Part shown: piece by piece, positions 9,882-18,245 of the stretch
Layout: each line of letters starts with the position of its first letter
Position numbering within the stretch: the stretch's first letter is position 1
Assembly: GCF_016735585.2 (NCBI RefSeq)
Contig: NZ_JAERSE020000002.1
Span: 62,001 to 126,000, forward strand
Direction of reading: 5' to 3'
DNA from: Chryseobacterium tagetis
GTDB lineage: Bacteria > Bacteroidota > Bacteroidia > Flavobacteriales > Weeksellaceae
Length of the DNA: 64,000 nucleotides
The notes under the pieces: generated by a model
Seen by the model: only the letters and a program-made list of their open reading frames with translations
Told to the model about the DNA's origin: nothing
The model's database searches: none
Program-made: the position numbers and the translations under genes

Positions 9882-10763
9882 TCAATTTGATTTTTTAGCT
9901 TTAATCATTGCTTCCAAAGCATCCCACATTTCCTGAGGAATGTCTTCAAGCATATTGAATTCTCCTGCACCCTGCAACCACTCTCCACCATCAATCGTTA
10001 CCACTTCTCCATTCATGTAAGCAGAATAATCCGAAACTAAATAAGCAGCTAAATTTGCCAATTCCTGATGTTCTCCTACTCTTCTCAACGGAACTTTTTT
10101 CTTCATATCAAATTTTTCCTGCAGATCTCCCGGAAGCAATCTGTCCCAAGCTCCTTTTGTAGGGAAAGGTCCCGGAGCAATTGCATTAAAACGGATTCCA
10201 TATTTTGCCCATTCTACGGCAAGAGATCTTGTCATAGCCAACACGCCCGCTTTTGCACAGGCAGATGGAACTACGTATGCAGAACCTGTCCAAGAATAAG
10301 TCGTAACAATATTTAAAACCGTACCCGGAGTTTTTGAATCGATCCAATGTTTCCCGATAGAAAGGGTACAGTTTTTTGTTCCTTTTAAAACAATATCTAA
10401 AATAGAATCAAAAGCGGAATGGGTTAATCTTTCTGTTGGAGAGATAAAATTTCCTGCCGCATTATTCAATAAAATATCAATTCTTCCGAATTCTTTTAAA
10501 GCAGCTTCTTTCATTGCTTCCACCTCATCCCAGTTTCTTACGTCACAAGCTATACAAAGAACTTTTCCTCCGGTTTCATCTTCCAGTTCTTTGGCTGTCC
10601 CTTGTAATTTTTCTAAATTCCTTGAAGTGATCACCACTTTTGCGCCCAATTGAAGGAAATATTTAGTCATTGCTTTTCCAAGACCGCTTCCTCCTCCTGT
10701 TACGATGGCTACTTTATCTTTCAGTGCGTCTTCACGCAGCATCGGTTGTGTATAAAGATTCAT
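9882..10763 (-). CDS. SDR oxidoreductase, 2,4-dienoyl-CoA reductase-like
   Basis: A 293-residue short-chain dehydrogenase. The cofactor loop is TGGGSGLGK near residue 22, followed by NNAAGNF. At the usual YxxxK site the sequence reads SACAK, so the canonical Tyr is a Ser while the Lys is kept; an upstream Tyr sits in TTYSWTGSAY. The segment TGSAYVVPSACAKAG closely matches mitochondrial-type 2,4-dienoyl-CoA reductase, which uses the same displaced Tyr and Ser/Lys. The likely role is NADPH reduction of 2,4-dienoyl-CoA during unsaturated fatty-acid oxidation. No other beta-oxidation gene is adjacent. The ATG at 10763 is the family-typical start. Confidence 0.85.
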   Translation of the reverse strand: MNLYTQPMLREDALKDKVAIVTGGGSGLGKAMTKYFLQLGAKVVITSRNLEKLQGTAKELEDETGGKVLCIACDVRNWDEVEAMKEAALKEFGRIDILLNNAAGNFISPTERLTHSAFDSILDIVLKGTKNCTLSIGKHWIDSKTPGTVLNIVTTYSWTGSAYVVPSACAKAGVLAMTRSLAVEWAKYGIRFNAIAPGPFPTKGAWDRLLPGDLQEKFDMKKKVPLRRVGEHQELANLAAYLVSDYSAYMNGEVVTIDGGEWLQGAGEFNMLEDIPQEMWDALEAMIKAKKSN

Positions 10764-10878
10764 ACGTTTTATTTTTTCTTAAAAATAATAAATATTGAAA
10801 CGCTAATCTGTAAAATGTATCAAGAAATGATGCAACAAATAATTGTTTTTGAATAAGTACGGATAAAAAACAAAACAA

Positions 10879-10898
10879 CCTGACGAAAATTCATCAGG
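10879..10898 (-). terminator. Terminator after the DUF1573 gene
   Basis: An 8-bp stem (10879-10886 with 10891-10898, one G-U pair) extended by flanking A/T pairs. On the minus strand it is followed by GTTTTGTTTTTT. Confidence 0.65.
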
Positions 10899-10927
10899 CT
10901 GTTTTATATTGAACAAGATTAAATTAA

Positions 10928-11341
10928 TTAAGAAGCAACAACTGTTCCTTTGAAAGAAAGAGTTTTTGGAGTTTTGCTGTCACTTGTAGTAACATTAACT
11001 GTTTTCATAAACGCTCCTGCATTTGCTGCATTGTAACTAGCTTCTACAAATCCTTTTTTCCCCGGAAGGATTGGAGTTTTTGTATAATCAGCAGTTGTAC
11101 ATCCGCAAGATGGCGCTACATTTTCAATAACGATTGGCTTATTAGATGTATTTGTAAATTCGAATCTGATTGCTTTTGGCTTTCCCTGAGGAATATTTCC
11201 AACGTCAATAGATTCTGATTTCCATTTGATGGCATCTGCAAGTACTCTTACTACTGGTGAATTGTCAGTTGGTAATACGTTTGCATAAAACGGAGAGCAT
11301 GCTAAAACTGCCAAAAGTGCTGTAATTTTTAAATTTTTCAT
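10928..11341 (-). CDS. DUF1573-family exported protein
   Basis: A 137-residue protein with a signal peptide (about 1-20, ending FYANV) and one DUF1573 immunoglobulin-like domain, recognised by FEFTNTSNKPIVI, the APSCGCTTADY block and PILPGKKGFVEASYN. Such domains are common in Bacteroidota exported proteins; no enzymatic role is known. It is divergent from the second two-component system, and TTGTTAAT repeats lie between them, so it is a plausible target of that regulator. The ATG at 11341 begins the signal peptide. Confidence 0.9.
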   Translation of the reverse strand: MKNLKITALLAVLACSPFYANVLPTDNSPVVRVLADAIKWKSESIDVGNIPQGKPKAIRFEFTNTSNKPIVIENVAPSCGCTTADYTKTPILPGKKGFVEASYNAANAGAFMKTVNVTTSDSKTPKTLSFKGTVVAS

Positions 11342-11394
11342 GAGTATAAATTTTAATAATTATAAAAAGCTGATGATTATTTCTTTCGATGAAG

Positions 11395-11402
11395 CAAATG
11401 TA
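11395..11402 (-). promoter_or_regulatory. Promoter -7 box of the DUF1573 gene
   Basis: TACATTTG on the minus strand, a full TAnnTTTG match, with about 47 nt of leader to the ATG. The TTGTTAAT repeats begin 20 bases upstream of it. Confidence 0.55.
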
Positions 11403-11421
11403 AGATGAATATGAATACAAC

Positions 11422-11461
11422 TTGTTAATTGCTTTCAAACATTTGTTAATAAGTTGTTAAT
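11422..11461. promoter_or_regulatory. Direct-repeat operator, TTGTTAAT half-sites phased at 11/21 bp
   Basis: TTGTTAAT occurs at 11422, 11443 and 11454, so the spacings are 21 and 11 bp (two and one helical turns). The core GTTAA is the same as in the operator at 4791-4818. It sits between the DUF1573 promoter and the second kinase operon (weak -7 box TAATATTG at 11489-11496) and could act on both. Binding by the regulator at 12773-13453 is inferred. Confidence 0.6.
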
Positions 11462-11506
11462 GATCAAAATTTAATAGATATTTTTGGATAATATTGTTTC
11501 TGCAAA

Positions 11507-12754
11507 ATGGAAATAAAAAGACTTAATATTATCATAACTCTCGGGTTTGTAGCGATTATCGGAATTCTGATAACCCAACTCTTATGGACCCGACAAGCTT
11601 ATAATTTAGAAGATCAAAAATTCAATCAAAAAGTAAATATTGCATTACTGGAAGTGGTGGAAAAGCTTTCCGGTGGAAAAACTTCTTTTGCGGAAAATCC
11701 TGTCCAGAATATTTCTAATGATTATTACGTAGTTAATATTAATAATGAATTTCACCCTGCCGTTTTAGAACATTATTTAAAAACAGAATTTACCCGTTTT
11801 CAGATCAATACCAATTACGTATACGCTTTATACAATTGTCATAGTGACAAAATGATGTATGGGAAATTCATTTCTAAAAATCAGGAACCCCCGAATTATA
11901 AGGTCATTCAATTTCCGAAACATAAAAATCTGGTTTATTATTTTTCTATCCGGTTTCCTGATAAGACAACGTACCTGATCAGCTCGCTCCGTTTTTGGTA
12001 TTTACTGACATTCGCTTTAATTATTATTTTGTTGGTGTATGTCTATTCGATTTACACGATTATCCAGCAGAAAAAATTCTCAGAGTTGCAGCGAGATTTT
12101 ATTAATAATATGACGCATGAGTTTAAAACTCCTCTTTCGTCTATTCTTTTAGCTTCCGAAGCATTGACAAAGCAGGATCAGGTAAAAGGAGATCCTAAAT
12201 TACAAACCTATACTTCCATTATTACCGATCAAAGTCATAAGCTCAATAATCACATTGAAAAAATATTGAATATTGCTAAAAATGATGCTTCAGGTTTATC
12301 ATTAAAGCCTCAGAGAATCATTTTGCTTCCTTTCATTCAGGAGATTGTAAACAATGTAAAACACAAGAATGAAAACCTTTCTATTGAAATAAATATCGAC
12401 AGTAACATTTCTATTATTGCCGATGAATTCCACTTTAGTAATATCATTTACAATATTTTAGATAACTCCATTAAATATTGTGAAACCAATCCTGTTATTA
12501 CTATTTCTTCGTTTAAAGATTCAAAAGGCTTATATTTAAAGTTTAAAGACAACGGGATCGGAATTCCTGCTAAAAACATTCCTCATATTTTTGATAAATT
12601 TTACCGGGTAAATACAAAGAAAAGTGATGAGGTAAATGGTTTCGGACTGGGCTTATTTTATGTAAAAAAGATCGTTCAGCAACACAACTGGAAGATTTCA
12701 GTTGAAAATAACAGCGATAAAGGAATTACCACCTCTCTGTTTTTACCATTTTAA
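11507..12754 (+). CDS. Sensor histidine kinase of a second two-component system
   Basis: A 415-residue kinase. Transmembrane helices at about 7-27 and 163-186 enclose a periplasmic domain of about 135 residues without a recognised fold. The phosphoacceptor is His204 in NMTHEFKTP. The ATPase domain shows ILDNSIKYCE, DNGIGIPAKNI, FDKFYRV and GFGLGLFYVKK. It is paralogous to the kinase at 4858-6171 but with a different sensor. The regulator gene follows 18 bases downstream. The ATG at 11507 is well placed, directly before the first membrane helix. Confidence 0.93.
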   Translation: MEIKRLNIIITLGFVAIIGILITQLLWTRQAYNLEDQKFNQKVNIALLEVVEKLSGGKTSFAENPVQNISNDYYVVNINNEFHPAVLEHYLKTEFTRFQINTNYVYALYNCHSDKMMYGKFISKNQEPPNYKVIQFPKHKNLVYYFSIRFPDKTTYLISSLRFWYLLTFALIIILLVYVYSIYTIIQQKKFSELQRDFINNMTHEFKTPLSSILLASEALTKQDQVKGDPKLQTYTSIITDQSHKLNNHIEKILNIAKNDASGLSLKPQRIILLPFIQEIVNNVKHKNENLSIEINIDSNISIIADEFHFSNIIYNILDNSIKYCETNPVITISSFKDSKGLYLKFKDNGIGIPAKNIPHIFDKFYRVNTKKSDEVNGFGLGLFYVKKIVQQHNWKISVENNSDKGITTSLFLPF

Positions 12755-12772
12755 ATAATTAAGGTGCAATAC

Positions 12773-13453
12773 ATGGAGAAATCTAAAATTTTATATGCCG
12801 AAGACGACAACACAATCGCTTTTCTGGTTCAGGACAGCCTGGAAAGCTATTATGATATTTCATGCTATCCCGATGGAAAATCAGCCATGGAAGCATTTAA
12901 TAAAGGAAGTTTCGACATTTGCCTTTTAGATATAATGATGCCGGAAATGAACGGTTTTGAACTGGCAGAATATATCCGCAGCAAAAATTCTGAAATTCCT
13001 ATTATTTTTATTTCTGCAAAAGCTTTAAAAGAAGATCGAATTAAAGGATTAAAGATCGGTGCGGATGATTATTTGGTAAAGCCTTTCAGCATTGAAGAGC
13101 TGATCCTGAAAATTGAAGTTTTCCTGAAACGTTCAAAGAAAACAGAACCAGCTCCTCAAAAATATAAAGTGGGGCAATATGATTTCGATCCCAAAAACTA
13201 CACGTTACAGACTCTGGAAAATACAATAACACTCACCCAAAGAGAATCGGAATTGCTTTTATATTTTATTCGCAATAAAAATACAGTGCTTAAAAGACAG
13301 GATATTCTGAAAGCGATTTGGGGCGATGACGATTATTTTATGGGACGAAGCCTCGATGTTTTTATTTCAAGATTAAGGAAAATTTTTGTCGATGAACAGA
13401 GTATTATGATTGAGAATATTCATGGGATCGGTTTCCGTTTTTCCGAAAAATAA
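12773..13453 (+). CDS. OmpR-family response regulator (second system)
   Basis: A 226-residue regulator from the ATG at 12773; a GTG nine bases upstream is the alternative. The receiver has AEDDNT, the phosphoacceptor Asp in LDIMMPEMNG, and the Lys in LVKPFSIEE. The winged helix has TQRESELLLYFI and GRSLDVFISRLRK, identical to the recognition helix of the regulator at 6161-6847. That predicts overlapping DNA specificity and possible cross-talk. The predicted sites are the TTGTTAAT repeats upstream of its kinase. A GH92 gene follows on the same strand after 85 bases. Confidence 0.93.
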   Translation: MEKSKILYAEDDNTIAFLVQDSLESYYDISCYPDGKSAMEAFNKGSFDICLLDIMMPEMNGFELAEYIRSKNSEIPIIFISAKALKEDRIKGLKIGADDYLVKPFSIEELILKIEVFLKRSKKTEPAPQKYKVGQYDFDPKNYTLQTLENTITLTQRESELLLYFIRNKNTVLKRQDILKAIWGDDDYFMGRSLDVFISRLRKIFVDEQSIMIENIHGIGFRFSEK

Positions 13454-13538
13454 ATCTTCACTGGTTTACATCAAAAAAAGAATAGCTCATTGTTCTTTTG
13501 AATTTATATACATTTACTTTTTGAAAAAATATTCATCC

Positions 13539-15836
13539 ATGAAAAGGTCAGGAACTCCTATTTTTCTTCTTTTATTATGTTTTAGTTTACATGGTAAAGC
13601 TCAGAAATTTGAAAAACTTTATCAATATGTAAATCCTCTGATAGGAACAGAAAAAATGGGACACACCTATCCCGGTGCGACAACACCGTTCGGAGCCGTA
13701 CAGTTAAGTCCCGAAACAGATACCATTTCTTACGAACTGAACGGAAAATATAATGGTGAAGTGTATAAATATTGTGCAGGTTACCGCTACGAAGACAAAA
13801 CGATTACAGGTTTCAGTTCAACCCATTTCAGCGGAACAGGACATTCTGATCTGGGAGATTTCTTAGTAATGCCTACCGTGGGAAAACTACAGCTGAATCC
13901 AGGAATGGCAACTCATCCTGAAAACGGATACAGAAGCAGATTTTCTCACCAGAATGAAAAAGCAGAAGCCGGATATTATAAAGTAAAGCTTGATGACTAC
14001 AATATTTTAGCAGAACTTACCTCAACAACAAGAGTCGGAGTTCATCGATATACTTTCCCGAAATCTGATCAGGCGCACATTATTCTGGATCTGATGGCCG
14101 GAATTTATAATTATGACGGGAAAAACGTCTGGACCTATGTTCGTGTAGAAAACGGAAACATCATTACCGGATACCGACAGACCAATGGATGGGCGAGAAC
14201 GAGAACGGTTTATTTTGCGATGAAATTTTCAAAGCCTTTTAAATCTTACGGTCAGAAAAACTATGACGGAAAGCAAGTATATAATGGGTTTTGGAGAAAA
14301 TTTGATCAGTCCAAAAACTTTCCGGAAATCGCAGGAAAAAACCTGAAAATTTATTTTGATTTTGATACCAAAGAGAATGAGGCGATTGAAGTTAAACTAG
14401 CAATTTCACCAGTAAGCCAAACCAACGCACTGGAAAATCTGGAAAAAGAAGCTGGAAATCTATCTTTTGATCAGATAAAAGCACAAACACAGGAAACCTG
14501 GAATAAAGAATTAAATAAAATTGTCATTAAAGGTTCTGAAACCGAGAAAACGAACTTTTATACCGCCATGTACCATACTTTTATCAATCCGACCACTTAT
14601 AATGATATAAACGGAGAATATAAAGGCTTGGATCAGAATACCCATAAAGCAGAAAATTTCACAAACTATACAACGTTTTCCCTTTGGGATACGTATCGTG
14701 CGCTTCATCCTTTCTTCAACATCATTCAACCTAAAAGAAACGGTGATATGGTGAAATCGATGATAGCTCATTATGATCAGTTTTCTATGAAAATGCTTCC
14801 GATCTGGTCACATTATGCAAATGACAACTGGTGCATGAGTGGTTATCACAGTGTAAGTGTGGTTGCAGATGCCATTATTAAAGGAAATTATGATGGTGAT
14901 GCAAAAGAAGCGTTGAAAGCCTGTGTCGCAACGGCCAACAAAAGAGACTATGAAGGAATCGGACAATATATCGATCTGGGATATATTCCTGCCGAGAAAA
15001 ATGGAACTTCAGTTTCCAACACTCTGGAATATGCCTATGACGACTGGGCAATTGCTCAGTTAGCCAAACATTTGGGCGAAACCGAAATTTACAATCAATT
15101 TATCAAACGTTCTGAAAACTGGAAAAACAATTTTGATGCAACCGTCGGGTTTATGCGCCCCCGTTTGGCAGATGGAAGTTTTAAGAAAGATTTTAATGCA
15201 TTAAGTACTCATGGACAAGGTTTTATTGAAGGAAACTCATGGAATTACAGTTTCTTTGTTCCTCAAAATCCGGATGAACTTATTGGTTTAATGGGTGGAA
15301 AGAAAAAATTCGCTTCAAAACTGGATGAACTGTTCACCATGCATTTACCGGACGAATTTTTCGCAGATACTGAAGATATTACGAGAGAAGGAATTATCGG
15401 CGGATATGTTCACGGAAATGAACCTGCACATCATGTTGCCTACCTTTACAATTGGGCAGGACAGCCTTGGAAAACTCAAGCACAGATTCGTCATATTCTG
15501 GAAATGCAATACAAAGCGACTCCTGACGGATTGGGAGGAAATGATGATACCGGACAAATGAGCGCCTGGTATATTTTGAGCTCGCTAGGTTTTTATCCTG
15601 TTGCTCCCGGATCCGAAGATTACGCCATTGGAAGTCCCGCTATTGATCATGCGGTTTTAAATCTAGAAAACGGAAAAACATTTGAAATTGAAGCCATTGA
15701 TCAAAGTCCAAAAAATGTATATGTTCAGAAAATTCTTTTGAACGGAAAAGAGATCAGGAATTTCACCTTGAAGCATTCTGATATTATGAATGGTGGAAAT
15801 TTGAGCTTTTATATGGGTTCAAAACCAAGAAAATAA
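13539..15836 (+). CDS. GH92-family alpha-mannosidase, secreted
   Basis: About 765 residues, an exported calcium-dependent exo-alpha-mannosidase of family GH92. The signal peptide (about 1-21) ends HGKAQ. Family hallmarks are NPLIGTEKMGHTYPGATTPFG at the N-terminus, TGFSSTHFSGTGHSD, GYVHGNEPAHHVAYLYNW, and GGNDDTGQMSAWYILSSLG, which carries the acidic residues of the inverting mechanism. The frame is open upstream to a TTG at 13410 overlapping the regulator gene, but the ATG at 13539 begins the signal peptide. The likely substrate is alpha-mannose on host or fungal N-glycans or mannans. It may be read through from the two-component operon; no terminator lies between. Confidence 0.93.
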   Translation: MKRSGTPIFLLLLCFSLHGKAQKFEKLYQYVNPLIGTEKMGHTYPGATTPFGAVQLSPETDTISYELNGKYNGEVYKYCAGYRYEDKTITGFSSTHFSGTGHSDLGDFLVMPTVGKLQLNPGMATHPENGYRSRFSHQNEKAEAGYYKVKLDDYNILAELTSTTRVGVHRYTFPKSDQAHIILDLMAGIYNYDGKNVWTYVRVENGNIITGYRQTNGWARTRTVYFAMKFSKPFKSYGQKNYDGKQVYNGFWRKFDQSKNFPEIAGKNLKIYFDFDTKENEAIEVKLAISPVSQTNALENLEKEAGNLSFDQIKAQTQETWNKELNKIVIKGSETEKTNFYTAMYHTFINPTTYNDINGEYKGLDQNTHKAENFTNYTTFSLWDTYRALHPFFNIIQPKRNGDMVKSMIAHYDQFSMKMLPIWSHYANDNWCMSGYHSVSVVADAIIKGNYDGDAKEALKACVATANKRDYEGIGQYIDLGYIPAEKNGTSVSNTLEYAYDDWAIAQLAKHLGETEIYNQFIKRSENWKNNFDATVGFMRPRLADGSFKKDFNALSTHGQGFIEGNSWNYSFFVPQNPDELIGLMGGKKKFASKLDELFTMHLPDEFFADTEDITREGIIGGYVHGNEPAHHVAYLYNWAGQPWKTQAQIRHILEMQYKATPDGLGGNDDTGQMSAWYILSSLGFYPVAPGSEDYAIGSPAIDHAVLNLENGKTFEIEAIDQSPKNVYVQKILLNGKEIRNFTLKHSDIMNGGNLSFYMGSKPRK

Positions 15837-15845
15837 ACTACCTCT

Positions 15846-15906
15846 TGTCACTACGTAGGAATCTAAGCAAAATAATTAGGACTGCCTAGATTCCTACGGA
15901 ATGACA
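15846..15906. repeat. Dispersed palindromic repeat, family A, copy 1
   Basis: Left arm 15846-15865 and right arm 15887-15906 (TAGATTCCTACGGAATGACA) are inverted repeats matching at 18 of 20 positions around a 21-base loop. The same arms recur at 46014-46092. Both copies are intergenic and each is followed by a family B element. Confidence 0.75.
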
Positions 15907-15996
15907 ATATTGTGTGTTAATCTCCCTTTGAATTTAATAGATAATTCTGTTTTATACTTATTATTAACTGTTCTAAATCTCCATTTATCATTTTAT

Positions 15997-16062
15997 CTCT
16001 CGCAGATTTGGCTGATTACGCAGATCATTATGTTATAAATAATGCACAATCTGTAATTTGCA
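15997..16062. repeat. Dispersed palindromic repeat, family B, copy 1 (degenerate right arm)
   Basis: The left arm at 15997-16025 starts CTCTCGCAGATTTGG and ends GCAGAT. The right arm is worn (CAATCTGTAATTTGC). Related copies lie at 18149-18212, 19388-19460 and 46133-46204. Confidence 0.65.
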
Positions 16063-16086
16063 TACGACAATCGTCATTTTGCATAC
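16057..16086 (+). promoter_or_regulatory. Candidate AraC-type operator, TTTGCATAC repeated at 21 bp
   Basis: TTTGCATAC occurs at 16057 and 16078, a 21-bp direct repeat, as expected for the two helix-turn-helices of an AraC protein. A weak -7 box (GAATTTTG, 16108-16115) lies 22 bases downstream, in front of the aldo/keto reductase. The AraC gene at 17245 is the natural candidate regulator (inference). Confidence 0.5.
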
Positions 16087-16135
16087 ATCCGGTTTTTAAT
16101 TTCTGCTGAATTTTGTATCAATAAAATTTAACGAT

Positions 16136-17143
16136 ATGAAATTGAATCAGGTAAAATTAGGAAATCAGGGATTAGTAGTTCCCAATATTGGTTTAGGATG
16201 TATGGGAATGACAGGTTTTGGCGATGTAGATATGTATGGCAAATCCGACGAGAAAGAAGCTATTGCAACCATTCACCGCTCTTTGGAATTGGGTGGAAAT
16301 TTTCTGGACACTGCAGACTTATATGGTCCTTTCATAAATGAACAGTTGATTGCAAAAGCGATTGAAGGAAATCGTGACCAATATATCATCGCTACAAAAT
16401 TTGGTTGGGAAATTGATGACAACGATCAGATCACCTGGAAAATCAAAGGGAATAAAGATTATGTAAAAAAATCTGTCGAACGTTCTTTGAAAAACTTAAA
16501 GACAGATTATATTGATTTGTATTATATGCATCGTCTCGATAAAAACACCCCTATTGAAGAAACTGTGGAAGCAATGAGCGATCTGGTAAAAGAGGGAAAG
16601 ATCGGTTATATCGGCTTGTCAGAAGTATCTTCTGAAACGGTAAGAAGAGCACACGCTGTTCATCCGGTTTCTGCAGTACAAAGTGAATATTCTTTATTTG
16701 AAAGAACCGTTGAAGAGAAAGGAGTTATTAAAACATTAAACGAATTAGGAATTGGCTTTGTTGCCTATTCTCCATTAGGAAGAGGATTTTTATCCGGAAA
16801 TATCAAAACTATAAATGATTTGCCGGAAAATGATTTCAGAAGAGGAATACCCCGTTTTCAAAGAGAACATTTCCAAAAAAATATTGAATTGGTGGAAGCG
16901 ATTGAAAATATGGCGAAAGAAAAAGAAATCACATCTTCTCAATTAGCTTTGGCCTGGATTATCAGCAAAGGAATTCTTCCTATTCCTGGAACAAAACGCA
17001 GAAAATATCTGGAACAAAATATTGATGCTTCAAAAATCGAATTAACCGAAGCAGAACTTCAGAAATTGGAGAGTATCGTACCTTTGGGAACAGATACAGG
17101 CGCTCCTTATGATGAATTCAGTATGGGATTATTGGATTATTAA
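16136..17143 (+). CDS. Aldo/keto reductase
   Basis: A 335-residue soluble NADPH-dependent aldo/keto reductase with the (beta/alpha)8 barrel. The catalytic tetrad is visible: Asp and Tyr in FLDTADLYG, Lys in ATKFGW, His in YYMHRLD. The C-terminal cofactor region reads GILPIPGTKRRKYLEQNI. It resembles the AKR13/YakC group that reduces small aldehydes and ketones. An AraC-family regulator gene follows 101 bases downstream after a terminator, and a 21-bp-spaced repeat lies upstream, so inducible expression is likely. The substrate is not known. Confidence 0.9.
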   Translation: MKLNQVKLGNQGLVVPNIGLGCMGMTGFGDVDMYGKSDEKEAIATIHRSLELGGNFLDTADLYGPFINEQLIAKAIEGNRDQYIIATKFGWEIDDNDQITWKIKGNKDYVKKSVERSLKNLKTDYIDLYYMHRLDKNTPIEETVEAMSDLVKEGKIGYIGLSEVSSETVRRAHAVHPVSAVQSEYSLFERTVEEKGVIKTLNELGIGFVAYSPLGRGFLSGNIKTINDLPENDFRRGIPRFQREHFQKNIELVEAIENMAKEKEITSSQLALAWIISKGILPIPGTKRRKYLEQNIDASKIELTEAELQKLESIVPLGTDTGAPYDEFSMGLLDY

Positions 17144-17170
17144 TCCGTAACTTTAACTATTTAAGATCAA

Positions 17171-17201
17171 AACCTCATAGATTTTGAAAATCTATGAGGT
17201 T
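17171..17201 (+). terminator. Hairpin terminator after the aldo/keto reductase
   Basis: A 15-base inverted repeat, AACCTCATAGATTTT with AAAATCTATGAGGTT, separated by one base, so the apical A/T pairs open as a loop. It is followed by TCTAT. Confidence 0.7.
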
Positions 17202-17244
17202 TCTATAAAAACTGCTTAAAAATTCTCCTTCAAAATTTACAGTA

Positions 17245-18141
17245 ATGAACACTATACAATCTATTTCAGCATTTCATAAACTGCTTTCTCTTCCCGAGCC
17301 AAAGCATCCGATGGTAAGTGTCATCAATCTTTCTGAAAGTATTTTTATTGAAGATGATATCTGGAAAGGGTTTGTAAGCAGGTATTATTGTGTTGCCCTG
17401 AAACGGAATGCCAAAGGAAAAATAAAATACGGTCAGCAGCATTACGATTACGATAAAGGAGTCCTAAGCTTTACCGCTCCCAGTCAGGTTCAGTATCTGG
17501 ATCTAAAAACAATGGAATGTGAAAACACGGGGTATCTTTTGATTTTTCATGAAGATTTTCTGCTGAAACATACTTTAGCTAAAACGATTTCTTCTTACGG
17601 ATTTTTCTCTTATGCCGTGAATGAAGCGTTGCATTTATCTGAAGATGAAGAAAATGATCTGCTTGAAATCATGTATAAAATTGACAAAGAATGTCAACAT
17701 ATCGATCATCACACCCAAGAAATTATTTTGTCGCAAATTGAGTTGCTACTGAATTATTCCAAACGTTTTTACGAGAGACAGTTCATCACCCGAAAAAGTG
17801 GAAACCATCAGCTGCTGACAAAATTTGAAACTTATCTTAATGAGTATTTTGATAAAGAATCTTCTGAAAAAGGTCTTCTAACTGTTCATCAGATTGCCGA
17901 AGCAATGAACCTTTCGCCTAATTACTTAAGTGATTTGTTACGTGTTCACACCGGACAAAATACCCAGCAACACATTCATGAAAAGCTGATCAGCAAGGCA
18001 AAAGAAAAACTTTCAACAACAGAATTATCGGTGAGTGAAATTGCTTATGAACTCGGTTTTGAGCATTCACAATCGTTCAGTACGCTGTTTAAAAAGAAAA
18101 CGAATATGTCGCCTTTGGAATTCCGGCAGTCTTTTAATTAA
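17245..18141 (+). CDS. AraC-family transcriptional regulator
   Basis: A 298-residue one-component regulator. The N-terminal part (about 1-170) is a cupin-like ligand-binding region (with YGQQHYDYDKGVLSFTAPSQ). The C-terminal 100 residues carry two helix-turn-helices: VHQIAEAMNLSPNYLSDLL and VSEIAYELGFEHSQSFSTLF, with the family ending KKKTNMSPLEFR. It lies downstream of and in the same direction as the aldo/keto reductase; it may control that gene through the TTTGCATAC repeats. The inducer is unknown. The ATG at 17245 fits the usual family length. Confidence 0.9.
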   Translation: MNTIQSISAFHKLLSLPEPKHPMVSVINLSESIFIEDDIWKGFVSRYYCVALKRNAKGKIKYGQQHYDYDKGVLSFTAPSQVQYLDLKTMECENTGYLLIFHEDFLLKHTLAKTISSYGFFSYAVNEALHLSEDEENDLLEIMYKIDKECQHIDHHTQEIILSQIELLLNYSKRFYERQFITRKSGNHQLLTKFETYLNEYFDKESSEKGLLTVHQIAEAMNLSPNYLSDLLRVHTGQNTQQHIHEKLISKAKEKLSTTELSVSEIAYELGFEHSQSFSTLFKKKTNMSPLEFRQSFN

Positions 18142-18148
18142 AATATTT

Positions 18149-18212
18149 CTCCCGTTGATTGAGCAGATAATTATATTAAAAAATCTGCATCATCTGCTAA
18201 ATCTGCGAGAGT
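18149..18212. repeat. Dispersed palindromic repeat, family B, copy 2
   Basis: A worn left arm (18149-18168) pairs with a clean right arm ATCTGCTAAATCTGCGAGAG (18193-18212). It lies between convergent gene ends and is followed by TTTAAAT as in other copies. Confidence 0.7.
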
Positions 18213-18245
18213 TTAAATTAAAATCCCTTTAAACGTCACTCTATT

